From positions 496,001 through 560,000 of the forward strand of contig NZ_JAUTDO010000001.1 in the NCBI RefSeq assembly GCF_030646165.1: a DNA stretch of 64,000 bases, given 5' to 3'. The notes under the pieces are model-generated. The model was not told where the DNA came from and did no database searches. It saw only the letters and a program-made list of their open reading frames with translations. The first letter of the stretch is position 1; each line of letters starts with the position of its first letter. The translations under genes were made by a program, and so were the position numbers. Origin of the DNA: Conexibacter sp. CPCC 206217 (GTDB lineage Bacteria > Actinomycetota > Thermoleophilia > Solirubrobacterales > Solirubrobacteraceae). Positions 1-9,092 of the stretch are shown here, piece after piece.

Positions 1-990
1 GCCGGAGTTGCCGCTGCGCACGACGCCGCGCAGCGTCGTCAGCGGCCGCTGCACCGGCCCGTTGCCGTACGCGTCGTCGGACATCACCGTGCGCGTGGCG
101 CCGATCCGCGCGGCGCGCGCGTCGAACGGGCCGTTGAGCGGATAGCCGAGGATCGCGCCGCCGGTGCCGCTGGCGGGGTCGTCCGCGAGCGCGAGCGCCG
201 GCAGATCGAGCCCCGGCACGCGCAGCACCGCGACGTCGTTGCGCGCGTCGAAGTGGACGACGGAGGCGTTCAGCGACGGCCCGCTGCCACGGCGTTGGAC
301 GATCGTGTCGTCCTGGCCGGCGACGACGTGGGCGTTGGTGACGACGAGGTCGTCGCCCGCGACCCAGCCGGAGCCCTCGACGCCGAGCCCGCAGGCGCTG
401 CCGAGAATCCGCACGACGCTCGGCGCGGCGGCGAGCACGCCGGGGTTGCGCAGCACTCGCCGCGACGGCGGCGCGACGTCGGCGTCGGGCCCGTGCAGCT
501 GCGGCAGCGGGTCGAAGCGCGCGAGCGCGTTGAGGATCGGCCCCGACGGCGGCAGCGCCGCGTTGAGCCGTCTCAGCACCTGCGACTGCTGCACCTGCGC
601 GCGCAGGTCGCGGATCCCCGGCGTCTGCAGCACGACCGCGCCCGCGACCCACACCAGCCCGAGCGCCAGCGCGGCCGTCAGCAGCGCGCCGAGCGCGCCG
701 TCGAGCAACCCGAGGCCGGGCAGCCGCATCACGCCGCGCAGCCTCGCCCCGACGGTCTCCAGCACGCTCGACAGCAGCCCGCCGACCAGCAGCGCCCCGG
801 CGAGCGCGAACAACGCCGCGTACGGCGAGTGCGAGCCGTCCGGCAGCAGCAGCGGGCCGACGCGCGCACCGACCAGCGCACCGACCGCGAAGCCGGCGAG
901 CGAGAGCGCTCCGACGATGAACCCGCGCATCCATCCGAACAGCGCGAAGAGGGCGACGAGCGCGACGATGACCCAGTCGATCGTGGTCAC
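1..990 (-). CDS. MarP-like membrane serine protease (CvpA + trypsin domains), 3' end outside window
   Basis: Reading leftward from a GTG at 990, the frame stays open for 330 codons to the window edge. The first ~130 residues form about four membrane segments of the colicin V production (CvpA) type. A trypsin-like domain follows, with His221 in a TNAHVV motif, Asp252 in NDVAVL and Ser329 in GNSG, so the whole triad is visible and only the C-terminus is missing. This architecture matches the MarP (Rv3671c) family, which protects mycobacteria from acid and oxidative stress through a periplasmic protease. Substrates cannot be read from sequence. It diverges from the penicillin-binding protein gene at 1106. 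No clear Shine-Dalgarno precedes the GTG. Confidence 0.85.
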   Translation of the reverse strand, partial: MTTIDWVIVALVALFALFGWMRGFIVGALSLAGFAVGALVGARVGPLLLPDGSHSPYAALFALAGALLVGGLLSSVLETVGARLRGVMRLPGLGLLDGALGALLTAALALGLVWVAGAVVLQTPGIRDLRAQVQQSQVLRRLNAALPPSGPILNALARFDPLPQLHGPDADVAPPSRRVLRNPGVLAAAPSVVRILGSACGLGVEGSGWVAGDDLVVTNAHVVAGQDDTIVQRRGSGPSLNASVVHFDARNDVAVLRVPGLDLPALALADDPASGTGGAILGYPLNGPFDARAARIGATRTVMSDDAYGNGPVQRPLTTLRGVVRSGNSG

Positions 991-1105
991 GGGGACGACA
1001 AGTGTGACGGGTGGACCACCGCGGCTCGCGTGGGCGCCCGCACGCCATCCTGCAGCACCACAAAGAGCGGGTTTCCTGTTTGGCCCTGGATGACGTACCC
1101 TCCGC

Positions 1106-2881
1106 GTGCACGTGGAGGCAGGTAGCCGGTATGGGGGTGCGCGACGGAAACAGCCGTCGCGGTATTCCGCCGCAGACGTCGAGCGGCGGCGTCGACTGCT
1201 GCGCCGACTCCTCCCGGCCGTCGGGGTCCTGCTGGTGCTGCTGGTGGCGATCTGGCTGATCGCGGGCCGCGACCCGGGCCGCGGCGAGCGCGACGCCGTC
1301 CAGCAGTTCACGAGACTGTGGTCGAGAAACGACTACAGCGCGATGTACGGGCTGATCGACGCGAGAGCCAGAGCGCGCGTCACGCTGGAGCAGTTCCAGG
1401 CGCTCTACCGCGCCGCCGCCACGACGGCGACCGCCACCGCGGTCCTCCCCACCGGCCCCGCGAGCGACAAGCGGGGCGAGCTGGTGCCGATCCCCGTCGT
1501 CGTCAGAACGCGCGTCTTCGGCACGATCCACAGGCTGCTGCAGGTGCCGGTCAGCGGCTCCGGCGACGAGGCGAGAGTCGCCTGGACCACAGCGCTCGTC
1601 TTCCCCGGGCTGCGCAGCGGCGAGCAGCTCACGCGCCAGACCGCGCTGCCCGAGCGCGGCACGCTGCTCGCGCGCGACGACGCCGTGCTGGCGAAGGGCC
1701 CCGACCGCACTTCCGACATCCCCGACGTCGCGACGCAGATCGTCGGGCGCTTGGAGCCGATCCCGGATGCCGAGAGACCGGCGCTGGCCGCGCTCGGCTA
1801 CCCCGACGACGCGCAGGTCGGCGTCTCCGGCCTGGAGCGCGTCTTCCAGCAGCAGCTCGCCGGCACGCCCGGCGGCAGACTGCTGGCCGGCGCGCGCGTG
1901 CTGGCCGAGACGCAGCCGAGAGCGGCGCCGAAGCCGGTCAAGACGACGATCGACCCGGAGATCGAGCGCTCCGCCGTCACGAATCTCGGCAGCCGCTATG
2001 GCGGGATCGCGGCGATCGAGCCCGCGACCGGCGAGATCCTCGCGCTCGCCGGGGTCGCCTACTCCGGCCTGCAGCCGCCCGGCTCGACCTTCAAGATCAT
2101 CACGCTGACGGGCGCGCTGGAAGCGGGCATCGCGAGACCGGAGACCGAGTACCCCGTCGTCAGCGAGGCGCTGCTGTCCGGCGTGCCGATCCAGAACGCC
2201 AGCGGCGAGATGTGCGGCGGGACGCTCGTCGCCTCGTTCGCGCACTCGTGCAACTCCGTCTTCGCGCCGCTGGGCGCCAGACTCGGGCCGGAGAAGCTCG
2301 TCGACGTCGCGGAGCGCTACGGCTTCAACGCGCCGGTCGGCATCCCCGGCGCCGCGATCTCGACGATCCCGGCCGCGAGCGAGATGGGCGACGACCTCAA
2401 CGTCGGCTCGACCGCGATCGGCCAGGGGATGGTGCAGGCGACCGCGCTGCAGATGACGCTCGTCGCGGCGACGATCGCCAACGGCGGCAAGCGCCCGGTG
2501 CCGACGCTCGAGTTCGGCGCCAGACCGCAGTTCGTGCGCGTCACCTCGCCGAGAATCGCGCGCGAGGTCGGGCGGATGATGGACGAGGTCGTCAAGGAGG
2601 GCACCGGCACGGCGGCGCAGATCGACGGCGTCGCGGTCGCCGGCAAGACCGGCACGGCGGAGCTGCGCAGCACGGTCGCGCCGGCCGACGGCGAGGAGGC
2701 GCCCGACTACCTGACCGACGACATCCCCGACACCGACGCCTGGTTCGTCGCCTACGCGCCGGAGCAGAACCCGCGGATGGCAGTCGGCGTGCTGTTCACG
2801 GAGGCGGGCGCCGGCGGCGACGTCGCCGCCCCCGCCGCCCGCGAGGTGCTCGTCGCGGGGCTGCAGAGACCGACAGGCTGA
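1106..2881 (+). CDS. Penicillin-binding protein with MecA-type N-terminal domain
   Basis: A 591-residue class B penicillin-binding protein, the D,D-transpeptidase that cross-links peptidoglycan outside the membrane. A single N-terminal membrane anchor (about residues 35-52) is followed by an NTF2-like MecA_N domain, a dimerisation region and the transpeptidase domain. The active-site motifs are intact: SxxK as STFK at 327-330, SxN as SCN at 381-383, and KTG at 514-516. The start is uncertain: GTG 1106 or GTG 1112, with a TACCCT -10-like box at 1096-1101. The MecA_N domain also occurs in housekeeping PBPs of actinobacteria, so resistance to beta-lactams should not be inferred. Confidence 0.9.
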   Translation: MHVEAGSRYGGARRKQPSRYSAADVERRRRLLRRLLPAVGVLLVLLVAIWLIAGRDPGRGERDAVQQFTRLWSRNDYSAMYGLIDARARARVTLEQFQALYRAAATTATATAVLPTGPASDKRGELVPIPVVVRTRVFGTIHRLLQVPVSGSGDEARVAWTTALVFPGLRSGEQLTRQTALPERGTLLARDDAVLAKGPDRTSDIPDVATQIVGRLEPIPDAERPALAALGYPDDAQVGVSGLERVFQQQLAGTPGGRLLAGARVLAETQPRAAPKPVKTTIDPEIERSAVTNLGSRYGGIAAIEPATGEILALAGVAYSGLQPPGSTFKIITLTGALEAGIARPETEYPVVSEALLSGVPIQNASGEMCGGTLVASFAHSCNSVFAPLGARLGPEKLVDVAERYGFNAPVGIPGAAISTIPAASEMGDDLNVGSTAIGQGMVQATALQMTLVAATIANGGKRPVPTLEFGARPQFVRVTSPRIAREVGRMMDEVVKEGTGTAAQIDGVAVAGKTGTAELRSTVAPADGEEAPDYLTDDIPDTDAWFVAYAPEQNPRMAVGVLFTEAGAGGDVAAPAAREVLVAGLQRPTG

Positions 2882-3019
2882 GGGCGCGCGCTTCGCCGGA
2901 TCAGATGGCGCCGCATCGCGGATGCCGGGCGCCGGGCGGCGGGCCGATCAGGCCGGAGGCCTTGAGGCTCGCCGCGTGGTGATCCGGCGCCGCGAGGCGG
3001 TGCCAGATCGCCGGCGAAG

Positions 3020-3604
3020 CTAGAGGTCCAGCTCTACCACCGACGCCTCGCCGCCCTCGGTGGGCGTGATCTCCAGCTCGGCGGGCGAGTTCTGGTAGAT
3101 CGTGTGGGGCACCTTGAACAGCACGAGCGAGCCCTGGATCGGGCCGGAGCCGGAGGCGCTGTCGGGATCCGGCTGGATCGGCTGGCCGTTGCCGCTCTTC
3201 TGCTCCACGAGGCGCGGGGCGTACTTGAACGGGTTGACGTCGCCGATCGGGATCGGCTCGTACTCGTTGCCGGCCGCGTCCTTGACCTTGAACTCGTCGG
3301 TCGACTCGTGCGGGGTGTCAGTCGTGTTCTCGACACGGACCCAGACGCCGAACCACTCGTCGTCCGCGCTCAGTCTCGCCTCGGCGGGGTCGACGGCCTC
3401 GAGGTACTGGCTGTCGTCGACCGCCTCGGGGTTGAGTGCGCGGCTGATCTGCACCTGGTAGACGAGGTTGCCGGCCTGCACGTTGACCGACTCGTTCTCA
3501 CCGTGGGTGACGGGCTCGGTCTGGTTGTAGCCACAGGCCGCCAGCGTCATCGACGCCAGCAGCGCGCCGATGATCGGGGGGGTTCGCAGAAGTCTGTTCG
3601 TCAT
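3020..3604 (-). CDS. Lipoprotein with DUF4352-like domain
   Basis: A 194-residue predicted lipoprotein. The signal peptide ends in a LAAC lipobox near residue 23, so Lgt (encoded at 11649-12467) would attach lipid to that Cys. The rest is a beta-rich extracytoplasmic domain with patterns such as WVRVENTTDTP, typical of DUF4352-type immunoprotective folds. Function is unknown. A TAGACT -10-like box at 3617-3622 lies 12 nt before the ATG. It converges on the PBP gene. Confidence 0.8.
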   Translation of the reverse strand: MTNRLLRTPPIIGALLASMTLAACGYNQTEPVTHGENESVNVQAGNLVYQVQISRALNPEAVDDSQYLEAVDPAEARLSADDEWFGVWVRVENTTDTPHESTDEFKVKDAAGNEYEPIPIGDVNPFKYAPRLVEQKSGNGQPIQPDPDSASGSGPIQGSLVLFKVPHTIYQNSPAELEITPTEGGEASVVELDL

Positions 3605-3627
3605 GAGCGGTCGCGGAGTCTACTGAG

Positions 3628-4110
3628 CTAGCGGCCGGCAACCGTCACTCGACCGCCACGATCCCGGTTCTCCTCCAGGATCGACTGCAGTCGGCGGGCG
3701 GCCTTCGCGGTCTTGCGCTTCCACCAGCCGCGACTCTCGCGCAGGCTGTCGGAGGGCATGTTGCTCTCGGCCTCGTAGCGGTACTCGACGCGCGTCATGT
3801 CGCCCGGCGCGTCGGACAGCGACCACGTGCCCATCGTGCGGTTGCGGTTGAACTTCCCGCTGCGACCGCGCTCGACGACCTTGTACGGCGAGACCTCGAC
3901 GAGCGTGTAGTCGCCCCACGAGAAGCGGCTGAACGGCAGCTTCATCTTGAAGCGCACGCCCGCGCCGCGACCCTCGGTGTCCTCGCGCGTCAAGTGCCAG
4001 TCGACGAGGAAGTGGTCCTTGAACTCCGGGTGGTTGGCCACGTCGGCCAAGTAGGCGACGATCTCATCGCGCGGGCGGGCGATGAAGACGGTGGCGGTGA
4101 CGGGCTCCAT
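3628..4110 (-). CDS. SRPBCC-family (START-like) protein
   Basis: A 160-residue cytoplasmic protein that opens with the typical SRPBCC pattern of a short strand, then RPRDEIVAYLADVANHPEF. Such proteins form a helix-grip cavity for hydrophobic ligands; some are polyketide cyclases, many have no known role. The ligand cannot be told. A TAGACT box (4121-4126) ends 10 nt before the ATG with no Shine-Dalgarno, suggesting a leaderless or very short-leader mRNA. The C-terminal 30 residues are basic. Confidence 0.8.
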   Translation of the reverse strand: MEPVTATVFIARPRDEIVAYLADVANHPEFKDHFLVDWHLTREDTEGRGAGVRFKMKLPFSRFSWGDYTLVEVSPYKVVERGRSGKFNRNRTMGTWSLSDAPGDMTRVEYRYEAESNMPSDSLRESRGWWKRKTAKAARRLQSILEENRDRGGRVTVAGR

Positions 4111-4182
4111 AGCGCGCTGAAGTCTAAAGGACGAACGGCCGAGAACGCCTGCTCGTCAGAGGCTCCCGGCGCCCGTGGGGCG

Positions 4183-4506
4183 TCAGGCCGCGCGCCGACG
4201 GCGGCGCTCGGGCCGCTGGTCGGTGATCCGCACGGTCGTGCCGTGCTCGCCGCCGTGCACCACGCGCGAGCCGACCGGCTGCTCGCGGCGTTCGCCGCGG
4301 CACAGCTCGCACAGCTTGCGGCCACCCTCGTAGTGGTGGATGCGCTCGCCGAGCAGCGGCGTGCGGTGACAGCCGTCACAGCTGTCGCGTCCCTCGGACA
4401 GCGCCATCACGCTGCGACGCAGCAGCTGACGCTCGAGGACGTCGGAAGACTGGAGCGAACGGAGCATGTCCAGGTATTCGGCTGCGCTGGGCGTGCGTCC
4501 TTTCAT
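4183..4506 (-). CDS. Small zinc-ribbon protein
   Basis: A 107-residue protein starting at the ATG at 4506. A single zinc-binding motif, CDGC near residue 45 paired with CELC about 24 residues later, sits between a helical N-terminus and a very basic Arg-rich tail. The frame stays open upstream to 4710, but that stretch has no protein-like character and overlaps the opposite promoter region, so I chose the internal ATG. The role is unknown; a nucleic-acid-binding or regulatory role is possible. Confidence 0.6.
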   Translation of the reverse strand: MKGRTPSAAEYLDMLRSLQSSDVLERQLLRRSVMALSEGRDSCDGCHRTPLLGERIHHYEGGRKLCELCRGERREQPVGSRVVHGGEHGTTVRITDQRPERRRRRAA

Positions 4507-4641
4507 GACAGAAATCGTGCAAGGTTTCCATGCTGACGCACTAGAACTCTGTATGGCGGATAGAGTTTCGCCGCCGGCACGCCGGGTAGGAGGAGGGAGG
4601 CAGGGATCCCACGGGCCGATCGCTGCAACAAAACTTCGCTC

Positions 4642-4655
4642 GTAACAAGTGTTAC
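4642..4655. promoter_or_regulatory. Inverted repeat GTAACA-N2-TGTTAC, candidate operator
   Basis: GTAACAAGTGTTAC has perfect 6-bp arms around 2 bp and stands out as AT-rich in very GC-rich DNA. It lies 54 bp upstream of the FHA gene start and in the 5' region of the divergent zinc-ribbon gene, where an operator would be expected. No regulator is identified. Confidence 0.4.
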
Positions 4656-4708
4656 TTGCACGTTCGACCCGACGCCCCCGCGTCGAGTCCGTGACGGAGG
4701 TCGAAGAC

Positions 4709-5302
4709 ATGCAGGCTCACACGTCGGGAACCCTCGCTGGCACCGGCACGTTCCGCTGCGTCGAGTGCGACTACGTGGTCTCACTCGCAGCCGCGGACGC
4801 ACTTCCCCCCTGCCCCAGCTGCGGCGGCGCGCAGTTCGTGCGGGCCTCCCTCTTCACCGCGCAGCACGTCAGCGCCGAGACGCTTCCGCGCGGCCTGGAC
4901 GAACAGGTGCAGCCGTGGCTCGCCGGCGTGCGCGCTCAGCTCGACCAGGCCGGCCAGTACCTGCTGTTCCAGGAGGACGACACGGCGGTCGTGCACCAGC
5001 TGTCGCGCGAGTGGACGCGGATCGGCCGCAGCCTCGCCGCCGACGTCCGCTTCGACGATCCAACCGTCTCGCGGCGCCACGCGCTGGTCGTACGCCGCGC
5101 CGACGGGGTGCGGGTGCTCGACGACCGCAGCCTCAACGGCGTCTTCGTCAACGGCGAGCGGGTCGAGTGGCACACGCTGCGCGACGGCGACGAGCTGGTC
5201 GTCGGCAGGCACCACCTGCACTTCGCCGACGTGCCGGTCGTCAGCGGCACGCGCGAGTTCCCCGCGCTCGCGGACCAGGGGCGGATCGCCGAACCGGCTT
5301 GA
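4709..5302 (+). CDS. Zinc-ribbon and FHA domain protein
   Basis: A 197-residue protein. The N-terminal zinc ribbon has paired CxxC motifs (CVEC and CPSC). The C-terminal FHA domain carries the expected core: IGRS, SRRHA and an SLNGVFVNG turn. FHA domains bind phosphothreonine, so this is probably a reader of Ser/Thr kinase signalling. The ATG at 4709 is chosen because GGAGG (4696-4700) lies 8 nt upstream; an in-frame start at 4649 would overlap the inverted repeat. The ParA-like gene follows 34 bp downstream but has its own promoter. Confidence 0.85.
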   Translation: MQAHTSGTLAGTGTFRCVECDYVVSLAAADALPPCPSCGGAQFVRASLFTAQHVSAETLPRGLDEQVQPWLAGVRAQLDQAGQYLLFQEDDTAVVHQLSREWTRIGRSLAADVRFDDPTVSRRHALVVRRADGVRVLDDRSLNGVFVNGERVEWHTLRDGDELVVGRHHLHFADVPVVSGTREFPALADQGRIAEPA

Positions 5303-5326
5303 ACCAACGGGCCGCGCGTCTATAGT
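5299..5326 (+). promoter_or_regulatory. Promoter of the ParA-like gene, probably leaderless
   Basis: TTGAAC (5299-5304), a 16-bp spacer and TATAGT (5321-5326) match the primary sigma-factor consensus. The -10 box ends 10 bp before the ATG at 5337, so the transcript would begin at or just before the start codon. The -35 box overlaps the end of the FHA gene. Confidence 0.6.
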
Positions 5327-5336
5327 GCGCGGCTCG

Positions 5337-6146
5337 ATGGCGGTCACGATCGCGGTCCTCTCCCAGAAGGGCGGCACCGGCAAGACGACGACGGTGCGCA
5401 CGTTGACGGACGTGTTCCGCCGGATCGGCCTCGACACGCTCGCGGTCGACCTCGACCCGCAGGGCAACCTGTCCGACTATCTCGACGTCGACCCGGCCGC
5501 CGAGCCGACCGTCGGCGACGTGCTGACCGGACGCGCCGTCGCCGCCGACGCGATCCACGGCGGCGTCCTGCCGGCCAACCTCGGCCTCGCCGAGGCGGAG
5601 CTGACGCTGGGCGGCAAGATCGGCCGCGAGCTGACCCTCAGACGCGCGCTGAGAGACGTGAAGGACGACTACGACGTCGTCCTGATCGACTGCCCGCCGG
5701 CGCTCGGGCTGCTGACCGTCAACGCGCTCGTCGCGGCCGACTACGCGCTGCTGTCCGCCGAGGCGCAGTACTTCGCGATGCAGGGCGTCGAGCAGGCGCT
5801 CGAGGTGATCGAGCTGGCGCGCGACAACCTCAACCCCGGGCTGGAGTGGCTCGGCGTCGTGCTGAACATCGCCGACATGCGCACGCGCCACTCGCGCGAA
5901 GCGTTCGACTCGCTCAGAGAGCACTTCGGCGAGAAGCTCGTCGAGCAGACGATCCGCTCCTCGATCGCCTACGCGGAGTCCGCCGAGCGGGCGCTTTCGA
6001 TCGTCGACTACCGCCCGGACCTCGGGCTCGACTACCTGCGCGTCAGCGACGAGCTGCTCGGCCGCCTCGGCCTCAGAGGCGCCCGTCGCAGACTCAAGCC
6101 GCTGATCGACGCGGCCGCGAACGGGCACAGACCCGCCGCGAGCTGA
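5337..6146 (+). CDS. ParA/MinD-family ATPase
   Basis: A 269-residue ParA-type P-loop ATPase. The deviant Walker A KGGTGKTT is at residues 11-18, preceded by an IAVLSQ strand, and VVLIDCPPALG is the Walker B-like switch. The length fits stand-alone ParA/Soj proteins, which position chromosomes, plasmids or other cargo. No parB gene or parS-like repeats lie nearby, so a cargo other than the origin is possible. I chose ATG 5337 over GTG 5325 because the -10 box TATAGT overlaps the upstream candidate. Confidence 0.85.
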   Translation: MAVTIAVLSQKGGTGKTTTVRTLTDVFRRIGLDTLAVDLDPQGNLSDYLDVDPAAEPTVGDVLTGRAVAADAIHGGVLPANLGLAEAELTLGGKIGRELTLRRALRDVKDDYDVVLIDCPPALGLLTVNALVAADYALLSAEAQYFAMQGVEQALEVIELARDNLNPGLEWLGVVLNIADMRTRHSREAFDSLREHFGEKLVEQTIRSSIAYAESAERALSIVDYRPDLGLDYLRVSDELLGRLGLRGARRRLKPLIDAAANGHRPAAS

Positions 6147-6163
6147 GTTCGCGCGGCGCACGC

Positions 6164-6185
6164 TCGACGCCCCCGCGGGCGTCGA
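6164..6185 (+). terminator. Hairpin after the ParA-like gene
   Basis: TCGACGCC and GGCGTCGA form a perfect 8-bp stem around a 6-nt loop, 18 bp after the stop codon. There is no T-tract, which is usual for high-GC terminators. Confidence 0.45.
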
Positions 6186-6224
6186 TCCTCCGGTGCTCAC
6201 ACGAACGGGCCGTACCCTTGGTCT

Positions 6225-7184
6225 GTGACCTGCGCGCGCTCATCGCTCCTCCGGGCGCTCGTCGCCGCGCCGCTCGCGCTCGCCGTCGCGGGCGGGCTCG
6301 CGGGCTGCGGCAGCTCCGACCCGGTCGCGAGCGCGCTCCAGGGGCAGACGGTGACGGTCACGATCCCCGGCGCGATCGGCACGAGCACCGCCCCGGTCGC
6401 GCCGCAGGAGTCGCCCGCTGCGCCGGGGAGCGCGGACGGGGCCTCCAACGCCGCCGACCCGACCGACCCGCCGGCTGGTGGTGACGGAGCTGACGCGTCC
6501 GGCGACTCCGACACCACGCCCGTCCCCGCGCCGGGCAGCGGCACCGACGGCTCGACGCCCAGCGCCACCGCCGCGCCGGTCGCCTCCGCGCCGCGCCCGA
6601 CGATCCACCTGCTGCAGACGGCGCTGCTGCGCGACGCGCCGGGCGGGCGCGTGATCGGGCAGCTGACGCCGAGAACCGAGTTCAACTCGCCGACCGTGCT
6701 CGCGGTCGTGCGCCAGCGCGGCAGCTGGCTGGGCGTGCTCAGCTCGGCGCTGCCCAACGACCGCGTCGGCTGGATCTCCGCGCGCGTCCGCTTCGAGGCG
6801 TTCCGCAACAACTACCGCGTCGACGCCTCGCTGGGCCGGCGCGAGGTCGTCGTGCGCCGCGCCGGGCGGATCGTGCAGCGCTTCCCGGTCGCGATCGGCG
6901 GCGTCGGCACGCCGACCCCGCGCGGCCGCTTCGCCGTCACCGACAAGCTGTTGACCCAGTCCGCCGCCTCCCCCTACGGCTGCTGCATCCTCGCGCTCAG
7001 CGGCCACCAGCTCGCGACGCCGCAGGGCTGGGGCGGCGGCGACCGGATCGCGATCCACGCGACCAACCTGCCCGAGACGATCGGCACCCGCGCCAGCCTC
7101 GGCTGCCTGCGCGCCCCGACCGAGGCGATTCGCAGAGTCGTTTCCACGGTCCCGCTGGGGACCATCGTCACCATCACCGCCTGA
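6225..7184 (+). CDS. L,D-transpeptidase (YkuD) lipoprotein
   Basis: A 319-residue lipoprotein with signal peptide and lipobox LAGC, a ~100-residue Pro/Ala/Ser/Thr-rich linker, an SH3-like segment and a C-terminal YkuD domain. The catalytic pattern is complete, with His278 in IHATN and Cys294 in SLGCLR. It would form 3-3 cross-links in peptidoglycan or attach proteins to it from the outer face of the membrane. A TACCCT box (6213-6218) ends 6 nt before the GTG start, so the mRNA is probably leaderless. It converges on thrB. Confidence 0.9.
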   Translation: MTCARSSLLRALVAAPLALAVAGGLAGCGSSDPVASALQGQTVTVTIPGAIGTSTAPVAPQESPAAPGSADGASNAADPTDPPAGGDGADASGDSDTTPVPAPGSGTDGSTPSATAAPVASAPRPTIHLLQTALLRDAPGGRVIGQLTPRTEFNSPTVLAVVRQRGSWLGVLSSALPNDRVGWISARVRFEAFRNNYRVDASLGRREVVVRRAGRIVQRFPVAIGGVGTPTPRGRFAVTDKLLTQSAASPYGCCILALSGHQLATPQGWGGGDRIAIHATNLPETIGTRASLGCLRAPTEAIRRVVSTVPLGTIVTITA

Positions 7185-7188
7185 CGAC

Positions 7189-7207
7189 GATCGCCTGAGC
7201 GGCGATC
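7189..7207. terminator. Bidirectional hairpin between the L,D-transpeptidase gene and thrB
   Basis: GATCGCC and GGCGATC pair over a 5-nt loop, and the flanking TGAC/GTCA can extend the stem. It lies between convergent genes and touches the thrB stop codon. Confidence 0.4.
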
Positions 7208-8060
7208 AGGTCAACGTGACTACATCCGCACCTTGCGTCTCGAAGGGGACGCGGAGCACCTGCGCCCACCCCGCAGCGCGCTCGCGCAGCGCCTCCGCGA
7301 CGGCGGCGGTCTGCTCGTAGTGGGTCCAGACGAGGACGGTCGGGCCGGCGCCGGAGATCGTCGCGCCGAGCGCGCCGAGGCTGCGCGCGTCCCTCACCAG
7401 CTCGGCCGAGCGCGGGTAGAGGTGGGCGCGGTAGGGCTCGTGCAGACGGTCGTCGAGGCCGCGGCCGACGAGGTCCCAGTCGCCGCGCGCGAGCCCGAGC
7501 GTCAGCAGCGCGGCGTGCGCGACGTTGTGGACGGCGTCGGCGATCGGCACCTCGGCCGGCAGCACGCCGCGCGCGGCGGCGGTGCGCACCGCCTCGTGCG
7601 GGACCACCAGCAGGCCTTCGAGGCCGGTCGGCGGCTCGATCCGCGTGACGCCGCCGTCGGCGCAGATCACGACGCCACCGTAGAGCGCGGCGGCGACGTT
7701 GTCGGGGTGGCCCTCGATCTCGCACGCGAGCCTGAAGACGTCGACGTCCAGCTCGAACAGGTGGTCGGCGGCCATCACGCCGGCGACGATCGCCGCGGCA
7801 CTGGAGCCGAGCCCGCCCGACAGCGGGATCTGCGATCTGATCCGGAAGGTGAAGTCGGTCGACGGGTGCAGTCGCTCGAACGCGCGCACGCAGAGGTTGC
7901 GCCTGTCTCTGGCGATGTCGAGGTCGGTCTCGACCGCGAAGCTGCCGGTCTCGACGACCTCGACCTCCAACTGCAGCGACAGCGCCGCGGCGAGCACGTC
8001 GAAGCCCGGGCCGAGGTTGGCGGAGGAGGCGGGGACGCGAACGACGCGGCGGCGTTCCAA
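7206..8060 (-). CDS. thrB: Homoserine kinase
   Basis: A 284-residue GHMP-family kinase that phosphorylates L-homoserine with ATP for threonine synthesis. The N-terminal PASSANLGPGFD motif and the ATP-binding PLSGGLGSSAA loop are both intact, and length matches the family. The start appears to be TTG at 8060 with a GAGGA-like Shine-Dalgarno. It is the last gene of the row lysA-hom-thrC-thrB, 18 bp after thrC, and is probably cotranscribed. Confidence 0.95.
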   Translation of the reverse strand: MERRRVVRVPASSANLGPGFDVLAAALSLQLEVEVVETGSFAVETDLDIARDRRNLCVRAFERLHPSTDFTFRIRSQIPLSGGLGSSAAAIVAGVMAADHLFELDVDVFRLACEIEGHPDNVAAALYGGVVICADGGVTRIEPPTGLEGLLVVPHEAVRTAAARGVLPAEVPIADAVHNVAHAALLTLGLARGDWDLVGRGLDDRLHEPYRAHLYPRSAELVRDARSLGALGATISGAGPTVLVWTHYEQTAAVAEALRERAAGWAQVLRVPFETQGADVVTLT

Positions 8061-8078
8061 GGTCGTGTCCTCGCCGTC

Positions 8079-9092
8079 CTAGCTCAGCACGGCGTGCTCG
8101 ACGGCCGTCAACGTCGGCTCGCACGGCAGCACGCCGCCGACCTGGTCCAGCGCGGTGTCCGGATCCTTCAGGCCGTGGCCGGTGCAGACGCAGACGATCC
8201 GCTCGGCGTCGCCCGCGCCGTGGACCATCAGACCGGCGACCGAGGCGGCCGAGGCCGGCTCGACGAAGACGCCCTCTCTGGACGCGAGGAAGCGGTAGGC
8301 GGTGAGGATCTGCTCGTCGGTGACCGCTCTGACCGCCCCATGCGAGGAGGACATCGCGTTCATCGCCTCCTCCCAGCGGGCCGGGTTGCCGATCCGGATC
8401 GCGGTCGCGATCGTCTGCGGGTTGGCGACCGGCGCGCCCTCGACCAGCGGCGCGGCGCCGGCGGCCTGGAAGCCGTACATCGCCGGTCTCTCGCCCAGCT
8501 CGTTGAAGCCCTTCCAGTACGCGGTGATGTTGCCCGCGTTGCCGACCGGGATGCAGAGCGCGTCGATCGAGCCGAGCTGCTCGATCACCTCGAAGGCCGC
8601 CGTCTTCTGGCCTTCCAGGCGGTATCTGTTGACCGAGTTGACGAGCGCGATCGGGTGGCGGTCGACGACCTCGCGCACGAGCTTCAGCGCCTCGTCGAAG
8701 TTGCCGTTGAGCGCGATCACGCGCGCGCCGTGCATCAGCGCCTGTGCGAGCTTGCCCGTCGCGATCTTGCCCTCGGGGACGATCACGGCGCAGCGCAGAC
8801 CCGCGCGCGCGGCGTAGGCGGCGGCGCTGGCGGAGGTGTTGCCGGTCGAGGCGCAGATGACCGCCTCGGCGCCCTCGCGCACGGCTGCGGACACCGCGCA
8901 CGTCATCCCGCGGTCCTTGAACGAGCCGGTCGGGTTGAGGCCCTCGAACTTGATCCAGACCTCCGCCCCGACGCGGTCGGACAGCGTCGGCGCGTGGATC
9001 AGCGGCGTCGAGCCCTCGCCGAGCGTGACGACGGGGTCGTCGGCGGCGAACGGAAGGCGGTCGCGGTAGCGCTCGATCAGTCCGACGCTCAC
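8079..9092 (-). CDS. thrC: Threonine synthase
   Basis: A 337-residue PLP enzyme that converts O-phosphohomoserine to threonine, using the ThrB product. The PLP lysine is Lys59 in [10 protein letters not shown], and a GNAGN phosphate-binding loop is present; length fits the short threonine synthase type. The GTG at 9092 overlaps the hom stop codon in a GTGA arrangement, implying translational coupling. The frame is open further upstream, but that stretch is antisense noise inside hom. Confidence 0.95.
   Translation of the reverse strand: MSVGLIERYRDRLPFAADDPVVTLGEGSTPLIHAPTLSDRVGAEVWIKFEGLNPTGSFKDRGMTCAVSAAVREGAEAVICASTGNTSASAAAYAARAGLRCAVIVPEGKIATGKLAQALMHGARVIALNGNFDEALKLVREVVDRHPIALVNSVNRYRLEGQKTAAFEVIEQLGSIDALCIPVGNAGNITAYWKGFNELGERPAMYGFQAAGAAPLVEGAPVANPQTIATAIRIGNPARWEEAMNAMSSSHGAVRAVTDEQILTAYRFLASREGVFVEPASAASVAGLMVHGAGDAERIVCVCTGHGLKDPDTALDQVGGVLPCEPTLTAVEHAVLS

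Noticed and set aside
164..1125. Two long plus-strand frames at the window start
   Set aside because: They are antisense to the MarP-like protease, whose minus-strand frame shows a full catalytic triad.
1106..2881. Beta-lactam resistance gene of the mecA type
   Set aside because: The MecA_N domain alone is common in housekeeping PBPs of actinobacteria and there is no mobile context.
2890..3020. GCTTCGCCGG/CCGGCGAAGC inverted repeat as terminator between convergent genes
   Set aside because: The arms are 111 bp apart, too far for an efficient terminator hairpin.
5337..6146. Chromosome partition operon (parAB) and replication origin
   Set aside because: No parB, parS-like repeats, dnaA or DnaA-box cluster is nearby.
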